Part shown: in pieces, positions 33,779 through 41,857 of the stretch
Position numbering within the stretch: the first letter of the stretch is position 1
Layout of the letters: every line of letters starts with the position of its first letter
Source of the DNA: an uncultured bacterium
Lineage (GTDB): Bacteria; Verrucomicrobiota; Kiritimatiellia; CAIKKV01
Direction: 5' to 3'
Length of the DNA stretch: 53,986 nt
NCBI GenBank assembly: GCA_938038445.1
Contig: CALHRZ010000032.1
Location: 1-53,986, forward strand
Program-made: the position numbers and the translations under genes
The notes under the pieces: model-generated
What the model was told of the DNA's origin: nothing
The model's input: the letters and a program-made list of their open reading frames with translations, nothing else
The model's database searches: none

Positions 33779-35070
33779 GGGGATTCCTTTTGTTCGGAGG
33801 AGCCGGGAAGAAACAACAAGGAGAGGAAGCCGCAGGGGATGAACGCGAGGAAACAGAGGAAGTAAAGAATCGGGAACTGGGTCAGCGTCCAGGGGCCAAG
33901 ATGCCAGGTGGTGGAACGGAGGGATTGAGCGAGGACGGAGGCGAGGGCGGTCAATACGGCGCCGGAGATCATAAGTTGCAGATTGTTGGCGACGAAGAAC
34001 AGTTTTCTTGCGCCCTGGTCCGGGACCGCCTGATAGAGGGTTTGAGTCAGGGCGAGGAAGTAGCCGCCATCCCCGACGCCGGTGATGGCCCAGGCCACCC
34101 AGAGGGGCCAGGAACGATGGGGGGTACTGATGACAAAGGCAAAAAAGAGAAGGAGATAGGAAAAGTTCATCCAGAACATCAGATGGCGAGGGCTTGTGCG
34201 GTCGAGCCAACGCCCGAGGGGGGCAGAGGAGAAGATTTTGACGAGGTAATAGCAGGTTAAAAGGCCGGCAATATGGATTTCGGACATGTGGAGAATGCGG
34301 AGATAGAAGACCTGGTAGAAGGGCATCGCGAACCAAAAGGGGAGGTTGTAAAGGAACTGGGCCATCAGGCACTTGCAAAACCGGCGGTTTCGGACGATCA
34401 GGGTGAAATCGGAAGGGCGGAATGATTCGATTTCGAAAGCGGGGGGAAGATGAGCGCGCGCAAGGGCCAGGACGGCCAGGAGGCCGAAACAGGCTCCGGC
34501 GCTTAGGAGGAGGGCATAAGAAGAGGGGCGGTTAGGCGTCAGGCGTGCCAGCACGCCGGCGGCTGCGAGGGAGAGGAGCAGGGAGACGCTGGACAATTGG
34601 AGACGGCGGCCAAGGTAACGGCCCCGAATACTGCCGGGAATGGAGAGGGCCAGCCAGTCGTCGGTGAGAGGCCGTGTCAGGTTCAGGAGAGAAGCGCTGA
34701 GAAAGACGCACAGGCCGAGAAGGGGGAGGCGAAACGAAGGAGGCAGATGGGGGAGGGTGAGAATGCCAGTGATAAAGAGGAGCGGCTCAATAAAAGCCAA
34801 TCGGATGACCGATTGTTTTGGGGAGCCGAGGCGGTTCAGCGCAATGAGGCCGGCCATCTGGAAGATGCAGGCAAAGCTTACTGCGGAGGTGAGATATCCG
34901 ATTTTTTCCTTTTCGATTCCGAGCGTCAGGATAAATGTGACGAAGATAAAGCCACCGATTCCGCAGAAGGTTTCATAGACGCTTCTAAAGACGATCTGGA
35001 GGTTGAAGGCTGTCAAGGTCTGACGCAGTGGAGAGGCATGGCGAGACGGAGGGAGCAGCGGGAAGTCCAT
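33775..35070 (-). CDS. Major facilitator superfamily transporter
   Basis: The 431-residue protein has about twelve membrane segments, with the MFS loop motifs SIRGRYLGRRLQ between helices 4 and 5, and GRWLDRTSPRHLMF after helix 8. It is likely an inner-membrane permease for small solutes such as sugars. The ATG at 35070 shares one base with the stop of the DHH gene (TGATG), and its own stop overlaps the esterase start. The longer frame reaching 35235 would add a proline/arginine-rich stretch inside the DHH gene and was rejected. The substrate cannot be predicted; the esterase downstream hints at an acetylated sugar. Confidence 0.85.
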   Translation of the reverse strand: MDFPLLPPSRHASPLRQTLTAFNLQIVFRSVYETFCGIGGFIFVTFILTLGIEKEKIGYLTSAVSFACIFQMAGLIALNRLGSPKQSVIRLAFIEPLLFITGILTLPHLPPSFRLPLLGLCVFLSASLLNLTRPLTDDWLALSIPGSIRGRYLGRRLQLSSVSLLLSLAAAGVLARLTPNRPSSYALLLSAGACFGLLAVLALARAHLPPAFEIESFRPSDFTLIVRNRRFCKCLMAQFLYNLPFWFAMPFYQVFYLRILHMSEIHIAGLLTCYYLVKIFSSAPLGRWLDRTSPRHLMFWMNFSYLLLFFAFVISTPHRSWPLWVAWAITGVGDGGYFLALTQTLYQAVPDQGARKLFFVANNLQLMISGAVLTALASVLAQSLRSTTWHLGPWTLTQFPILYFLCFLAFIPCGFLSLLFLPGSSEQKESP

Positions 35071-36131
35071 CAGGGCAAGGGGGAGGGGCTGAGGGCGTCG
35101 GGTGAGACAAGGGGGGTTGGTGGAATATCGCCGGGTCCTGTGGCGTGGAGAAATCGGCGGAGCAGGACGTGGTCCAGGGAGTGGCGTTCGCGGGGCGTCA
35201 ACGAATCGAGGGGGATTTGGCCTCCGGCAAAGCATTCATGGCCGCCGCCGGTTCCATATTTTCCGATGATGTGACGAATGACGCGGCCGGCTGGCGCATC
35301 GGGGTCTATGGCACGGAGGGAGAGCAGCAGGCGATTGCCGTAAATGCCCATGCTGAGGGCCCAAGCGGTATTTTCCACGCGGAGAAGAAGGTCCGCGAGT
35401 TCGGCGATCATGTCGGGGTTTTCCGTTTGGCCGAGGGAAGCGACAACGCGGGGGCCGAACCGTTGGGCGCTGAAAATGCCGCGCACGAGCAAAGCAAACC
35501 AGGCTGCGGGAAGGGGATGGCGCTGGATTTCAGCCAGCATGTGCCGATTGGCCAGGGGGTAGAGCGTGAGATAAGCTTCGACGTCGCGCCGGGTCGTTTG
35601 GCGGGAAAGGTTCTGGGTATCGGAAAGAATTCCATAGACCAGAGCTGTTGCCAGCGGTGGTTCAATGGAAACGCTGCCTGCGGCGAGGTATTCGGTCAGC
35701 AGGGTGGAGGTGGCGCCGTATTGGCTGCGCACATCGGTATAGAGGGCGGATCGGCTGGCTCGACGGAAGGGGTGGTGATCGAGGACGATATGGGGCTGGG
35801 TTAAGGGAGGGAGGGAATTGTTCCCGGTTCCCGGCTGGGTATCCACGAGGGCGATGAGATCGAAACGGGAGAGGTCGAGTTCGCGGAGGGGGCGGAGGTT
35901 CAGGTCGAGATAATCCACCAAGGCTTTATTTTCCGCGCGGACGATGACGCCGCCGTGGGCGAGGGAACAGGGCAGGTTGGCGAGCGTATTGGCCAGAGCG
36001 CGGAGGGCGGCGCCGGCGGCGATGGCATCGGGGTCGGGAAAATCCTGCAGGACGATGAGCATTCCTTTACGCCCTTGGAGAAGGGTTCTGAGGCGCTCGA
36101 ATTTGCGTTGGGTTTTGAGGGGGGGACGCAC
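35070..36131 (-). CDS. DHH/DHHA1 phosphoesterase (NrnA-like oligoribonuclease/pAp phosphatase)
   Basis: The 353-residue protein has the DHH superfamily motifs: QDFPDPDAIAAG (metal-binding Asp residues), LVDTQPG, IVLDHHPF (the DHH triad) and the DHHA1 end KYGTGGGHECFAGGQI. Relatives degrade short RNAs, 3'-phosphoadenosine 5'-phosphate or cyclic dinucleotide products. The GTG at 36131 was chosen because GGAGAG lies 9 nt upstream and gives the family length; the longer frame runs through the divergent tatA gene. It is the first gene of the DHH-MFS-SGNH operon. The specific nucleotide substrate is open. Confidence 0.88.
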   Translation of the reverse strand: MRPPLKTQRKFERLRTLLQGRKGMLIVLQDFPDPDAIAAGAALRALANTLANLPCSLAHGGVIVRAENKALVDYLDLNLRPLRELDLSRFDLIALVDTQPGTGNNSLPPLTQPHIVLDHHPFRRASRSALYTDVRSQYGATSTLLTEYLAAGSVSIEPPLATALVYGILSDTQNLSRQTTRRDVEAYLTLYPLANRHMLAEIQRHPLPAAWFALLVRGIFSAQRFGPRVVASLGQTENPDMIAELADLLLRVENTAWALSMGIYGNRLLLSLRAIDPDAPAGRVIRHIIGKYGTGGGHECFAGGQIPLDSLTPRERHSLDHVLLRRFLHATGPGDIPPTPLVSPDALSPSPLP

Positions 36132-36239
36132 CGCTGTGTGCTCTCCGATGGGTAGAAGATAGCACCGAATGAAGCAGCGGAAAAGAAAAGAGTCGGCCGA
36201 AGGGAAACATCCCGATGTGCCGATGATCCGTTGTGGGGA

Positions 36240-36268
36240 TTGACAAGAGGGGGCGAGGGGGGTAGGGT
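36240..36268 (+). promoter_or_regulatory. Promoter for tatA
   Basis: A perfect TTGACA (36240-36245), 17 bases, then TAGGGT (36263-36268), 26 bases before the tatA ATG. The -10 keeps only the TA...T positions. Confidence 0.45.
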
Positions 36269-36294
36269 GTAAGAACAAAACGAGGAGCAAAGCG

Positions 36295-36552
36295 ATGGGA
36301 CTGGCGTTTTTGCAGAATATCGGCGGTGGAGAGCTGATTTGGATTGTGTTGTTGATTGCTTTGCTTTTTGGCGCCAAGCGGATTCCGGATGTTGCGCGCG
36401 CGTTGGGGCGGAGTTTGGGGGAATTCAAAAAGGGGAAAGCGGAAGCCGAACGTGAAGCGGCGGAAGAGGAGAAGCGTCGCAACGGGCGGGAGACGCCGAA
36501 ATACGATCAGGACGAGCGTTCGGGAAGCGACCGGGGGGAAAAAGGTTCCTGA
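36295..36552 (+). CDS. tatA: Twin-arginine translocase subunit TatA/E
   Basis: The 85-residue protein has the TatA layout: a short N-terminus with the conserved Glu (GGGELIWIVLLIALLFGAKRIP), the FGxKxxP hinge, the amphipathic helix DVARALGRSLGEFKKG and a charged, disordered tail rich in Glu, Lys and Arg. TatA oligomers form the pore that exports folded proteins with twin-arginine signals. TatC is not in the window. A GAGGA site lies 8 bases upstream of the ATG. The gene stands alone, divergent from the DHH gene and convergent with the TPR-like gene. Confidence 0.93.
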   Translation: MGLAFLQNIGGGELIWIVLLIALLFGAKRIPDVARALGRSLGEFKKGKAEAEREAAEEEKRRNGRETPKYDQDERSGSDRGEKGS

Positions 36553-36558
36553 AGGGCG

Positions 36559-37263
36559 TTATTCCGCCGGGAGTGGATTGGGGGTGGGCGGAGGAAGCTT
36601 CATACGTCGGGCTTCCCGTTCGGTGGCCTGTTTGAGGTCTTCGATGAGGGGTGCCCAACCGTTTTCGGGAAATGCGATCAGCAGATCGTCATAGACGGCG
36701 AGCGCGTCGTCGAGAAGGCCCATCTGACGCAGGCAGCGGGCTTCGCCGAGGCGGGCGATGGTCAAGAAAGCCGTGGCATTTGTAAAGCCGGCCGCGAGCC
36801 GGCGGTAATCGGAGAGCGCGTCGTCGAGGAGGCCGGTGGCTTCACGACAGTGGACCTGGCCGAGGCGGGCGATGGGTTCGAGGAAGTGGCCGGGGAATTT
36901 TTGCAAAAAGGAGGTATAGAGGCGGTTGGCCTCTTCAAAGCGGCTCTGGTCGTATTTTGCGCGGGCGGCAAGGAGCATGGAGAGTTCGGCGGCACGGGTG
37001 CCGGGGAACTGTTCGAGAATTTCTTCGAACTGAGCAGCGGTTGAGGCGACGGCATATTGGATGAAGGCTTGGTCCCGTTTGCGCTCGGTCCTTGTTTTCC
37101 AGGCCATGATGGCGAGAAGGACCGCGATTCCGAGTGTTGCGCCGATGAGGAGGTCTTTCCAGTTGGTTTTGAGAAAGTCGAGCAGAACGTAGAGGGGTTC
37201 GGAGGGTTCGACCGTTTCCGGCGATGAGGACACCGGAGGACGTTGTTTTTCGCTGTTATCCAT
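36559..37263 (-). CDS. Membrane-anchored TPR-like protein (YfgM-type layout)
   Basis: The 234-residue protein has a short cytosolic N-terminus, one membrane segment (residues about 37-55, LLIGATLGIAVLLAIMAW) and a soluble helical domain with TPR-like repeats (AELSMLLAARAKYDQSRFEE, PIARLGQVHCREATGLLDD, TIARLGEARCLRQMGLLDD). The layout resembles YfgM, an accessory of the SecYEG translocon, but sequence similarity cannot be judged here. The ATG at 37263 is preferred to the GTG at 37296 because an AGGT site precedes it. It ends near the convergent tatA and lies 74 bases downstream of the flippase gene on the same strand. Confidence 0.75.
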   Translation of the reverse strand: MDNSEKQRPPVSSSPETVEPSEPLYVLLDFLKTNWKDLLIGATLGIAVLLAIMAWKTRTERKRDQAFIQYAVASTAAQFEEILEQFPGTRAAELSMLLAARAKYDQSRFEEANRLYTSFLQKFPGHFLEPIARLGQVHCREATGLLDDALSDYRRLAAGFTNATAFLTIARLGEARCLRQMGLLDDALAVYDDLLIAFPENGWAPLIEDLKQATEREARRMKLPPPTPNPLPAE

Positions 37264-37337
37264 CGCGTTTACCTGCGGGGTTTTGACGGGCTTCACTATG
37301 CCGGGGGGAGGGGGTTGGAATCAAGCGCAAAACGCGG

Positions 37338-38738
37338 TTAGGGGGTGAGTGGTTCGGTGGGGGGTCTTTCGGCTGCGATGCGGGCGGCCTGTTCCGATGC
37401 TCCCCAGACGGCGAGGCGGATCGTGGCTCCGGAGGTCAAGGAGGCGAGGAGCAGCGCCAGCCCTCCCATGAGGAAACCGGGCACATGGAAGGCGAGGAAA
37501 GCCATCAAGGCGAGGCAGAGGACGCTGAGAAAAACGGATTGACCGGCGAGGATGGCGGGGGGTTGCCGGGCCCATGCGGCGAGTCCTTCGGCGTGCCCAC
37601 GGAGCGCCTGGACGATGGGGTAGAGCGCCAGGAGGAGGAGAGCGATCCGGGCGAGGGGGATATCGGAGAGGGGAAGGTTTTGAATACGGCCGAAATAGAG
37701 GGTGGAGAGAACGGGGTGTTGAACGAGTTGAGGGATGAGGCCGAGGAGGATTCCCGTTCCCAGAGCAAAGCGGAACGTACGGTTATCAAACCGATTGAGG
37801 GGGGGGAAGCCGATGACGACGGCTTGGAGGCGGGTTGCGGCGAAGGAGACGGGATTGATGAGTCCCATGACGAGATAATGGATTGCCAGCATGCGGGTGG
37901 GTTCGGGTGTTCGGGCGAGGAATGCTCCGACAACGAACGTGGAAAGGGAGAGGAAAAAACCGCCGACCGACAGAGGCATACAGAAGGCGAATAGGCTGCG
38001 GAAGGAAGGGAGTTCTGATTCGGGAACTTCCGCGAGTCGGGCGAGGAAGGGTTTAGCCAACCGACGGGAAACCAGGACTTCGAGGGCGATGGGGATCGTA
38101 AAGGCTGCGACGGCCCAGAAGGGGCCTGTCCATTGGAGGGCGATAAAGAGAGGCGAAAAGAGGAGCGTGAGGAGAATCCGGCCGAGAGTGGCCGCGTTGG
38201 CGCGTCCGGTTGCGTGGGCGTTGTAGAGCGCCACTTGATAAGGGGTTCGCATGAGGAGCAGGATTTGAGCGGGCAGGAGGGCGAAGAAGATGCGAGCCGC
38301 CCGTTCGTCGAGAGGGGGAGGGAGGCCGAGAACGCGTCCGAAAATCCATTGCCCGATGGTTGGAAAGGAAGCGGCGCATTGGATGGCGGCGATGAGGAAG
38401 ATGATGCGCCGGTTGAACGCGTAGTATCGGCGGTAGCCGTTACGGCTTCGGGCGTGGACAAGGCCGGTGGTCAGGAGTCCTGCGCCGATAGTTCCAAGAA
38501 GGAAAAGGAACGTTTGTGCCTGGGCGTAGGCCGCGAGATTGGCGACACCGCCGTTGCCCCTTGATGTGATGGCGGCGACGAGAGGGTAAGTGAGGCTTTG
38601 AGAGACGGCCTGGAGAAAGAGGGGGAGATAAAATCGGACGGCATTGGGGATGGTGAAGGGCGGGGGAAAGCATGATGCGGAAGCGTTTTGTCCGACCGGA
38701 TCCGTGGGATCCGTGGTGGAGGTTGGGATGAAAGTCAT
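37338..38738 (-). CDS. MOP-superfamily flippase-like multi-pass membrane protein
   Basis: The 466-residue protein has about twelve to fourteen predicted membrane segments spread over its length, with polar breaks at GNGGVANLAAYAQAQ and ARSRNGYRRYYAFNRR early on. The overall look is that of MATE or polysaccharide (Wzx-like) flippases of the MOP superfamily, which move lipid-linked sugars or small molecules across the inner membrane. No single diagnostic motif is present, so an unrelated family is possible. It is divergent from a DegT aminotransferase gene, with which it shares a compact promoter region, so a role in cell-surface sugar assembly is a reasonable guess. Confidence 0.65.
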   Translation of the reverse strand: MTFIPTSTTDPTDPVGQNASASCFPPPFTIPNAVRFYLPLFLQAVSQSLTYPLVAAITSRGNGGVANLAAYAQAQTFLFLLGTIGAGLLTTGLVHARSRNGYRRYYAFNRRIIFLIAAIQCAASFPTIGQWIFGRVLGLPPPLDERAARIFFALLPAQILLLMRTPYQVALYNAHATGRANAATLGRILLTLLFSPLFIALQWTGPFWAVAAFTIPIALEVLVSRRLAKPFLARLAEVPESELPSFRSLFAFCMPLSVGGFFLSLSTFVVGAFLARTPEPTRMLAIHYLVMGLINPVSFAATRLQAVVIGFPPLNRFDNRTFRFALGTGILLGLIPQLVQHPVLSTLYFGRIQNLPLSDIPLARIALLLLALYPIVQALRGHAEGLAAWARQPPAILAGQSVFLSVLCLALMAFLAFHVPGFLMGGLALLLASLTSGATIRLAVWGASEQAARIAAERPPTEPLTP

Positions 38739-38746
38739 AACCCCTT

Positions 38747-38793
38747 ATATTTTATCAAAAGCGCTTGCCCACTGCAAGGGCGATATTTTATCG
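38747..38793. promoter_or_regulatory. Divergent overlapping promoters with palindrome and direct repeats
   Basis: Plus strand: TTGCCC (38765-38770), 17 bases, TTATCG (38788-38793), reading towards the DegT gene. Minus strand: TTGCAG (38777-38772), 17 bases, TAAAAT (38754-38749), reading towards the flippase gene. The two -35 boxes lie within the palindrome CTTGC-CCACT-GCAAG (38764-38778), and a direct repeat ATATTTTATC flanks it (38747-38756 and 38783-38792). A shared regulator site is likely but unproven. Confidence 0.5.
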
Positions 38794-38844
38794 TTATGGT
38801 GACATAAAAGGATGGCATGGGAAACGGATAGGAGAATGGCGGTC

Positions 38845-40152
38845 ATGGTGGAACCTCTGGCATTGTTGGGCGGTTCAAAATCGGTGACGCGGGATCCGGG
38901 CGACTTGTTTCGCTGGCCGATTGTGACGGCGGAAGACGAGGAGGCGGTATTGGAGGTTTTACGTCGAGGGGCGATGAGTGGGGTGGATGTGACGAAGCAG
39001 TTTGAGGAGGAGATGGCCCGTTGGCATGAGGTTCCTTACGCGCTGGGTTGCTGCAATGGGACGGCCGCTTTACTGGCGGCGATGTGGGCCTGCGGGGTGG
39101 GTGCGGGCGATGAGGTCATTTGTCCGAGCGTGACCTACTGGGCGAGTGCGTTGCCGGCGTTGAGTTTGGGTGCGGCGGTGAACTTTGCGGATATCGATTC
39201 CGAGACACTGTGCGTGGATCCGGATGATCTCGAGCATCGGATTGGCGTACGGACGAGGGCAATTGTCGTGGTGCATTACTGCGGTTATCCGTGCGATATG
39301 GATCGGATTCTGGCGATTGCGCGGAAACACGGGGTGAAGGTGATTGAGGATGTTTCCCATGCGCAGGGGGGGCTTTACAAGGGCCGGAAATGCGGCACGC
39401 TCGGCGACATTGCGGCGATGAGTTTGATGGCGGGGAAGAGCTTTCCGATCGGCGAGGGGGGGATGATTTTGACACGCGACAATACGTTGTGGGAGCGGTG
39501 CGTGGCCTTTGGGCACTATGAGCGGACGGGAACGACGACCGCATGGGCGGGGTCCACGTCTCCGCTGAGTGATCCGGAACTGGCCCAATATGCGGGGGTT
39601 CCGCTTTTCGGCGTGAAGCATCGGATGAACCAGACGTGTTCCGCGATGGGGCGTGTTCAGCTTCGCCATTATGAGGAGAGGATTGCGGAGATTCAGCGTG
39701 GGATGAACCGGTTTTGGGATCTGCTGGAGGGAGTGCCCGGCATTTGTGCGCATCGTCCTTTGGCGGGGAGCGGCTGTACGATGGGCGGGTGGTATGCGCC
39801 GAAGGGGTTGTATCGGGCTGAGGAATTGGGGGGGCTGTCGTGTGAGAGGTTTTGCGAGGCGGTTCGGGCGGAAGGGGCGGAGATGGTACGATCGGGAGCG
39901 AATTTTCCTCTTCATCTCCATCCAGTTTTTCACACGGCCGATTTGTTTCGGATGGGAAAACCGACGATGGTGGCCTTCGGCCAGCGGGACGTGCGGCAGG
40001 GGCCGGGGACGTTACCGGTTGCGGAACGGATCAACGAAATCTGTTTTACGGTTCCCTGGTTTAAGAAGGATGAGCCGGAGAAAATAGCGGAATATGCGAG
40101 CGCTTTTCGCAAGGTTGCGGAACATGCGGACCGGCTGAAGGCGTTGTCTTAA
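38845..40152 (+). CDS. DegT/DnrJ/EryC1/StrS family PLP aminotransferase, copy 1
   Basis: The protein has about 435 residues of fold type I: LGCCNGTAALLAAMWACGVG, DEVICPSVTYWASALPAL, VVVHYCGYPCDMD, IEDVSHAQGG and the PLP lysine in SLMAGKSFPIGEGGM. Members aminate nucleotide-linked keto-sugars or, in PVC genomes, act in uncharacterised sugar pathways. In-frame ATGs occur at 38812, 38836 and 38845; the last was chosen because GGAG lies 10 bases upstream, but the start is uncertain. Its C-terminal third (PLHLHPVFHTADLFRMGKP) is longer than in classical sugar aminotransferases. It ends 3 bases before the convergent oadB gene. Confidence 0.85.
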   Translation: MVEPLALLGGSKSVTRDPGDLFRWPIVTAEDEEAVLEVLRRGAMSGVDVTKQFEEEMARWHEVPYALGCCNGTAALLAAMWACGVGAGDEVICPSVTYWASALPALSLGAAVNFADIDSETLCVDPDDLEHRIGVRTRAIVVVHYCGYPCDMDRILAIARKHGVKVIEDVSHAQGGLYKGRKCGTLGDIAAMSLMAGKSFPIGEGGMILTRDNTLWERCVAFGHYERTGTTTAWAGSTSPLSDPELAQYAGVPLFGVKHRMNQTCSAMGRVQLRHYEERIAEIQRGMNRFWDLLEGVPGICAHRPLAGSGCTMGGWYAPKGLYRAEELGGLSCERFCEAVRAEGAEMVRSGANFPLHLHPVFHTADLFRMGKPTMVAFGQRDVRQGPGTLPVAERINEICFTVPWFKKDEPEKIAEYASAFRKVAEHADRLKALS

Positions 40153-40155
40153 GGC

Positions 40156-41841
40156 TCAGATTGCCTTGAGGGCGTTGAGCAAAACGCCTGCCGCCACGGC
40201 GCTTCCGATCACGCCGGCCACGTTGGGTCCCATCGCATGCATCAGGAGGAAGTTGTGTGGATCGGCCTGCTGGCCGACCTTGTTGACGACGCGGGCTGCC
40301 ATGGGGACGGCGGACACGCCGGCGGCGCCGATGAGGGGGTTGATTTTTCCGCCGGAGAGGCGGCACATTAATTTGCCGAAGAGCACGCCGCCGGCGGTGC
40401 TGACGGCGAACGCAACGAGGCCCAGGAGGAGAATGCCGAGGGTTTGGGTGTTTAGAAACTGATCCGCGGAGAGTTTGGCGCCGACGCTGATGCCGAGGAA
40501 GATGGTCACGATGTTGATAAGCGCGTTCTGTGCGGTGTTGTTGAGGCGTTCCACGACGCCACATTCTCGCAGGAAATTGCCGAACATGAGCATGCCGATG
40601 AGCGGGGCGGCATCGGGAAGGAGGAGGGCGCAGAGGATGATGATGAGGACGGGGAAGATCAGCTTTTCGAGTTTGGACACCGGCCGGAGTTGTTCCATGC
40701 GCACGCTTCGTTCGCGCGGTGTCGTCAGCCACTTCATGATGGGGGGTTGAATGATCGGCACAAGGGCCATATAAGAGTAAGCCGAGACTGCGATTGCTCC
40801 AAGGAGGTTCGGGGCGAGACGGCTGGTCAGGAAGATGGCGGTGGGGCCGTCGGCTCCTCCGATGATACCGATTGAGGCCGCCTCGCGCAGGGTGAAGGGG
40901 ATACCGACAAAATCATTGAGGAACAGCGCCCCGAGCAGGGCGCCGAAGATTCCGAGCTGAGCGGCGGCAGCCAAAAGCGCGGTCAAGGGGTTAGCCAGGA
41001 GGGGGCCAAAGTCGGTCATCGCGCCGATGCCGAGGAAGATGAGGAGGGGGAAGACGCCTGTTTCGATTCCGACGGTATGGATCATGCCTAGGAGGCCGTC
41101 GGGGCCGGAGAGCATGGCCAAGGGAATGTTGGCGAGAATACCACCGAAGCCGATGGGGATGAGGAGAAGGGGTTCGAATCCTTTACGGACGGCGAGGTAA
41201 AGGAGGACGATTCCGACACCGATCATTACGAGCCGGCCGATTCCGAGTTTCCAATCGGACCGGGAGAGGCGGATGATTTCGAATAGACCGGTGCTTTTCC
41301 AAAGATTCAGCCAAACGAGGCGGAGATCGGAGGGCAATCGGCTTTGGGCAGCTTGCATGCTGATGGAGTCGTGGATGAGATGTTCGCGGCGCAGGATGAA
41401 AAGGGTTTGGCCGGGTTGCACGCTATCGCCGGCTTGTAGGCTGTTGTTTTGAATCGTGAAGGTCGCGGCGGCGCGGATTTTTGCTTTACTTCGGCCCGGG
41501 ATTGAAAGGGTGAGGAGAGAGTGGCGGGGATAGACGATTCGGCCGGGGTCCGCGGAGATTTCGGTGACAAGGGCGGGTTGATTCCATCCATAGACAACCC
41601 GGAGTTGATCTTCGGGGCCGGCCTGAAGTTCGAGCACTTCGTCCCGGCGGAGTGTATAGAGGTCCTCTTCCGGGATGGGTTCCGCGGAGCGTTCGTCGCT
41701 CTCCCACTGGAGATCTACGAGCGGCGATTCATTTGGTTCACCGACGGCAGGCAGCGCTTTTTCGGCTCGGGCAACGGGCAGCGATAGAGCGAAGAGCAAG
41801 AAGGTAAAAAAGGCCGAATGGACATAAGGAATGAATCGCAT
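40156..41841 (-). CDS. oadB: Na+-translocating decarboxylase beta subunit (OadB-like) with exported N-terminal extension
   Basis: The 561-residue protein ends with a full OadB/MmdB domain (residues about 195-560): [21 protein letters not shown], the ion-binding Asp of [34 protein letters not shown] and [14 protein letters not shown]. This subunit couples decarboxylation of carboxybiotin to Na+ export. Ordinary OadB has about 380-430 residues. Here residues 1-26 look like a cleavable signal peptide (ending VARA) and 27-190 form an extra soluble region, with a segment near 130 ([20 protein letters not shown]) that resembles a lipoyl-like fold. It lies 16 bases after oadA on the same strand, so the order is oadG-oadA-oadB. 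Confidence 0.9.
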   Translation of the reverse strand: MRFIPYVHSAFFTFLLFALSLPVARAEKALPAVGEPNESPLVDLQWESDERSAEPIPEEDLYTLRRDEVLELQAGPEDQLRVVYGWNQPALVTEISADPGRIVYPRHSLLTLSIPGRSKAKIRAAATFTIQNNSLQAGDSVQPGQTLFILRREHLIHDSISMQAAQSRLPSDLRLVWLNLWKSTGLFEIIRLSRSDWKLGIGRLVMIGVGIVLLYLAVRKGFEPLLLIPIGFGGILANIPLAMLSGPDGLLGMIHTVGIETGVFPLLIFLGIGAMTDFGPLLANPLTALLAAAAQLGIFGALLGALFLNDFVGIPFTLREAASIGIIGGADGPTAIFLTSRLAPNLLGAIAVSAYSYMALVPIIQPPIMKWLTTPRERSVRMEQLRPVSKLEKLIFPVLIIILCALLLPDAAPLIGMLMFGNFLRECGVVERLNNTAQNALINIVTIFLGISVGAKLSADQFLNTQTLGILLLGLVAFAVSTAGGVLFGKLMCRLSGGKINPLIGAAGVSAVPMAARVVNKVGQQADPHNFLLMHAMGPNVAGVIGSAVAAGVLLNALKAI

Positions 41842-41857
41842 CGTCGTCTCCCGTGGG

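Noticed and set aside
33779..34378. N-terminal extension of the SGNH esterase gene to 34378
   Set aside because: It lies wholly within the MFS gene in another frame, and the ATG at 33778 has the typical ATGA coupling.
36132..36482. N-terminal extension of the DHH gene to 36482
   Set aside because: It would run through tatA on the other strand and adds residues unlike the family; the GTG at 36131 has a good ribosome site.
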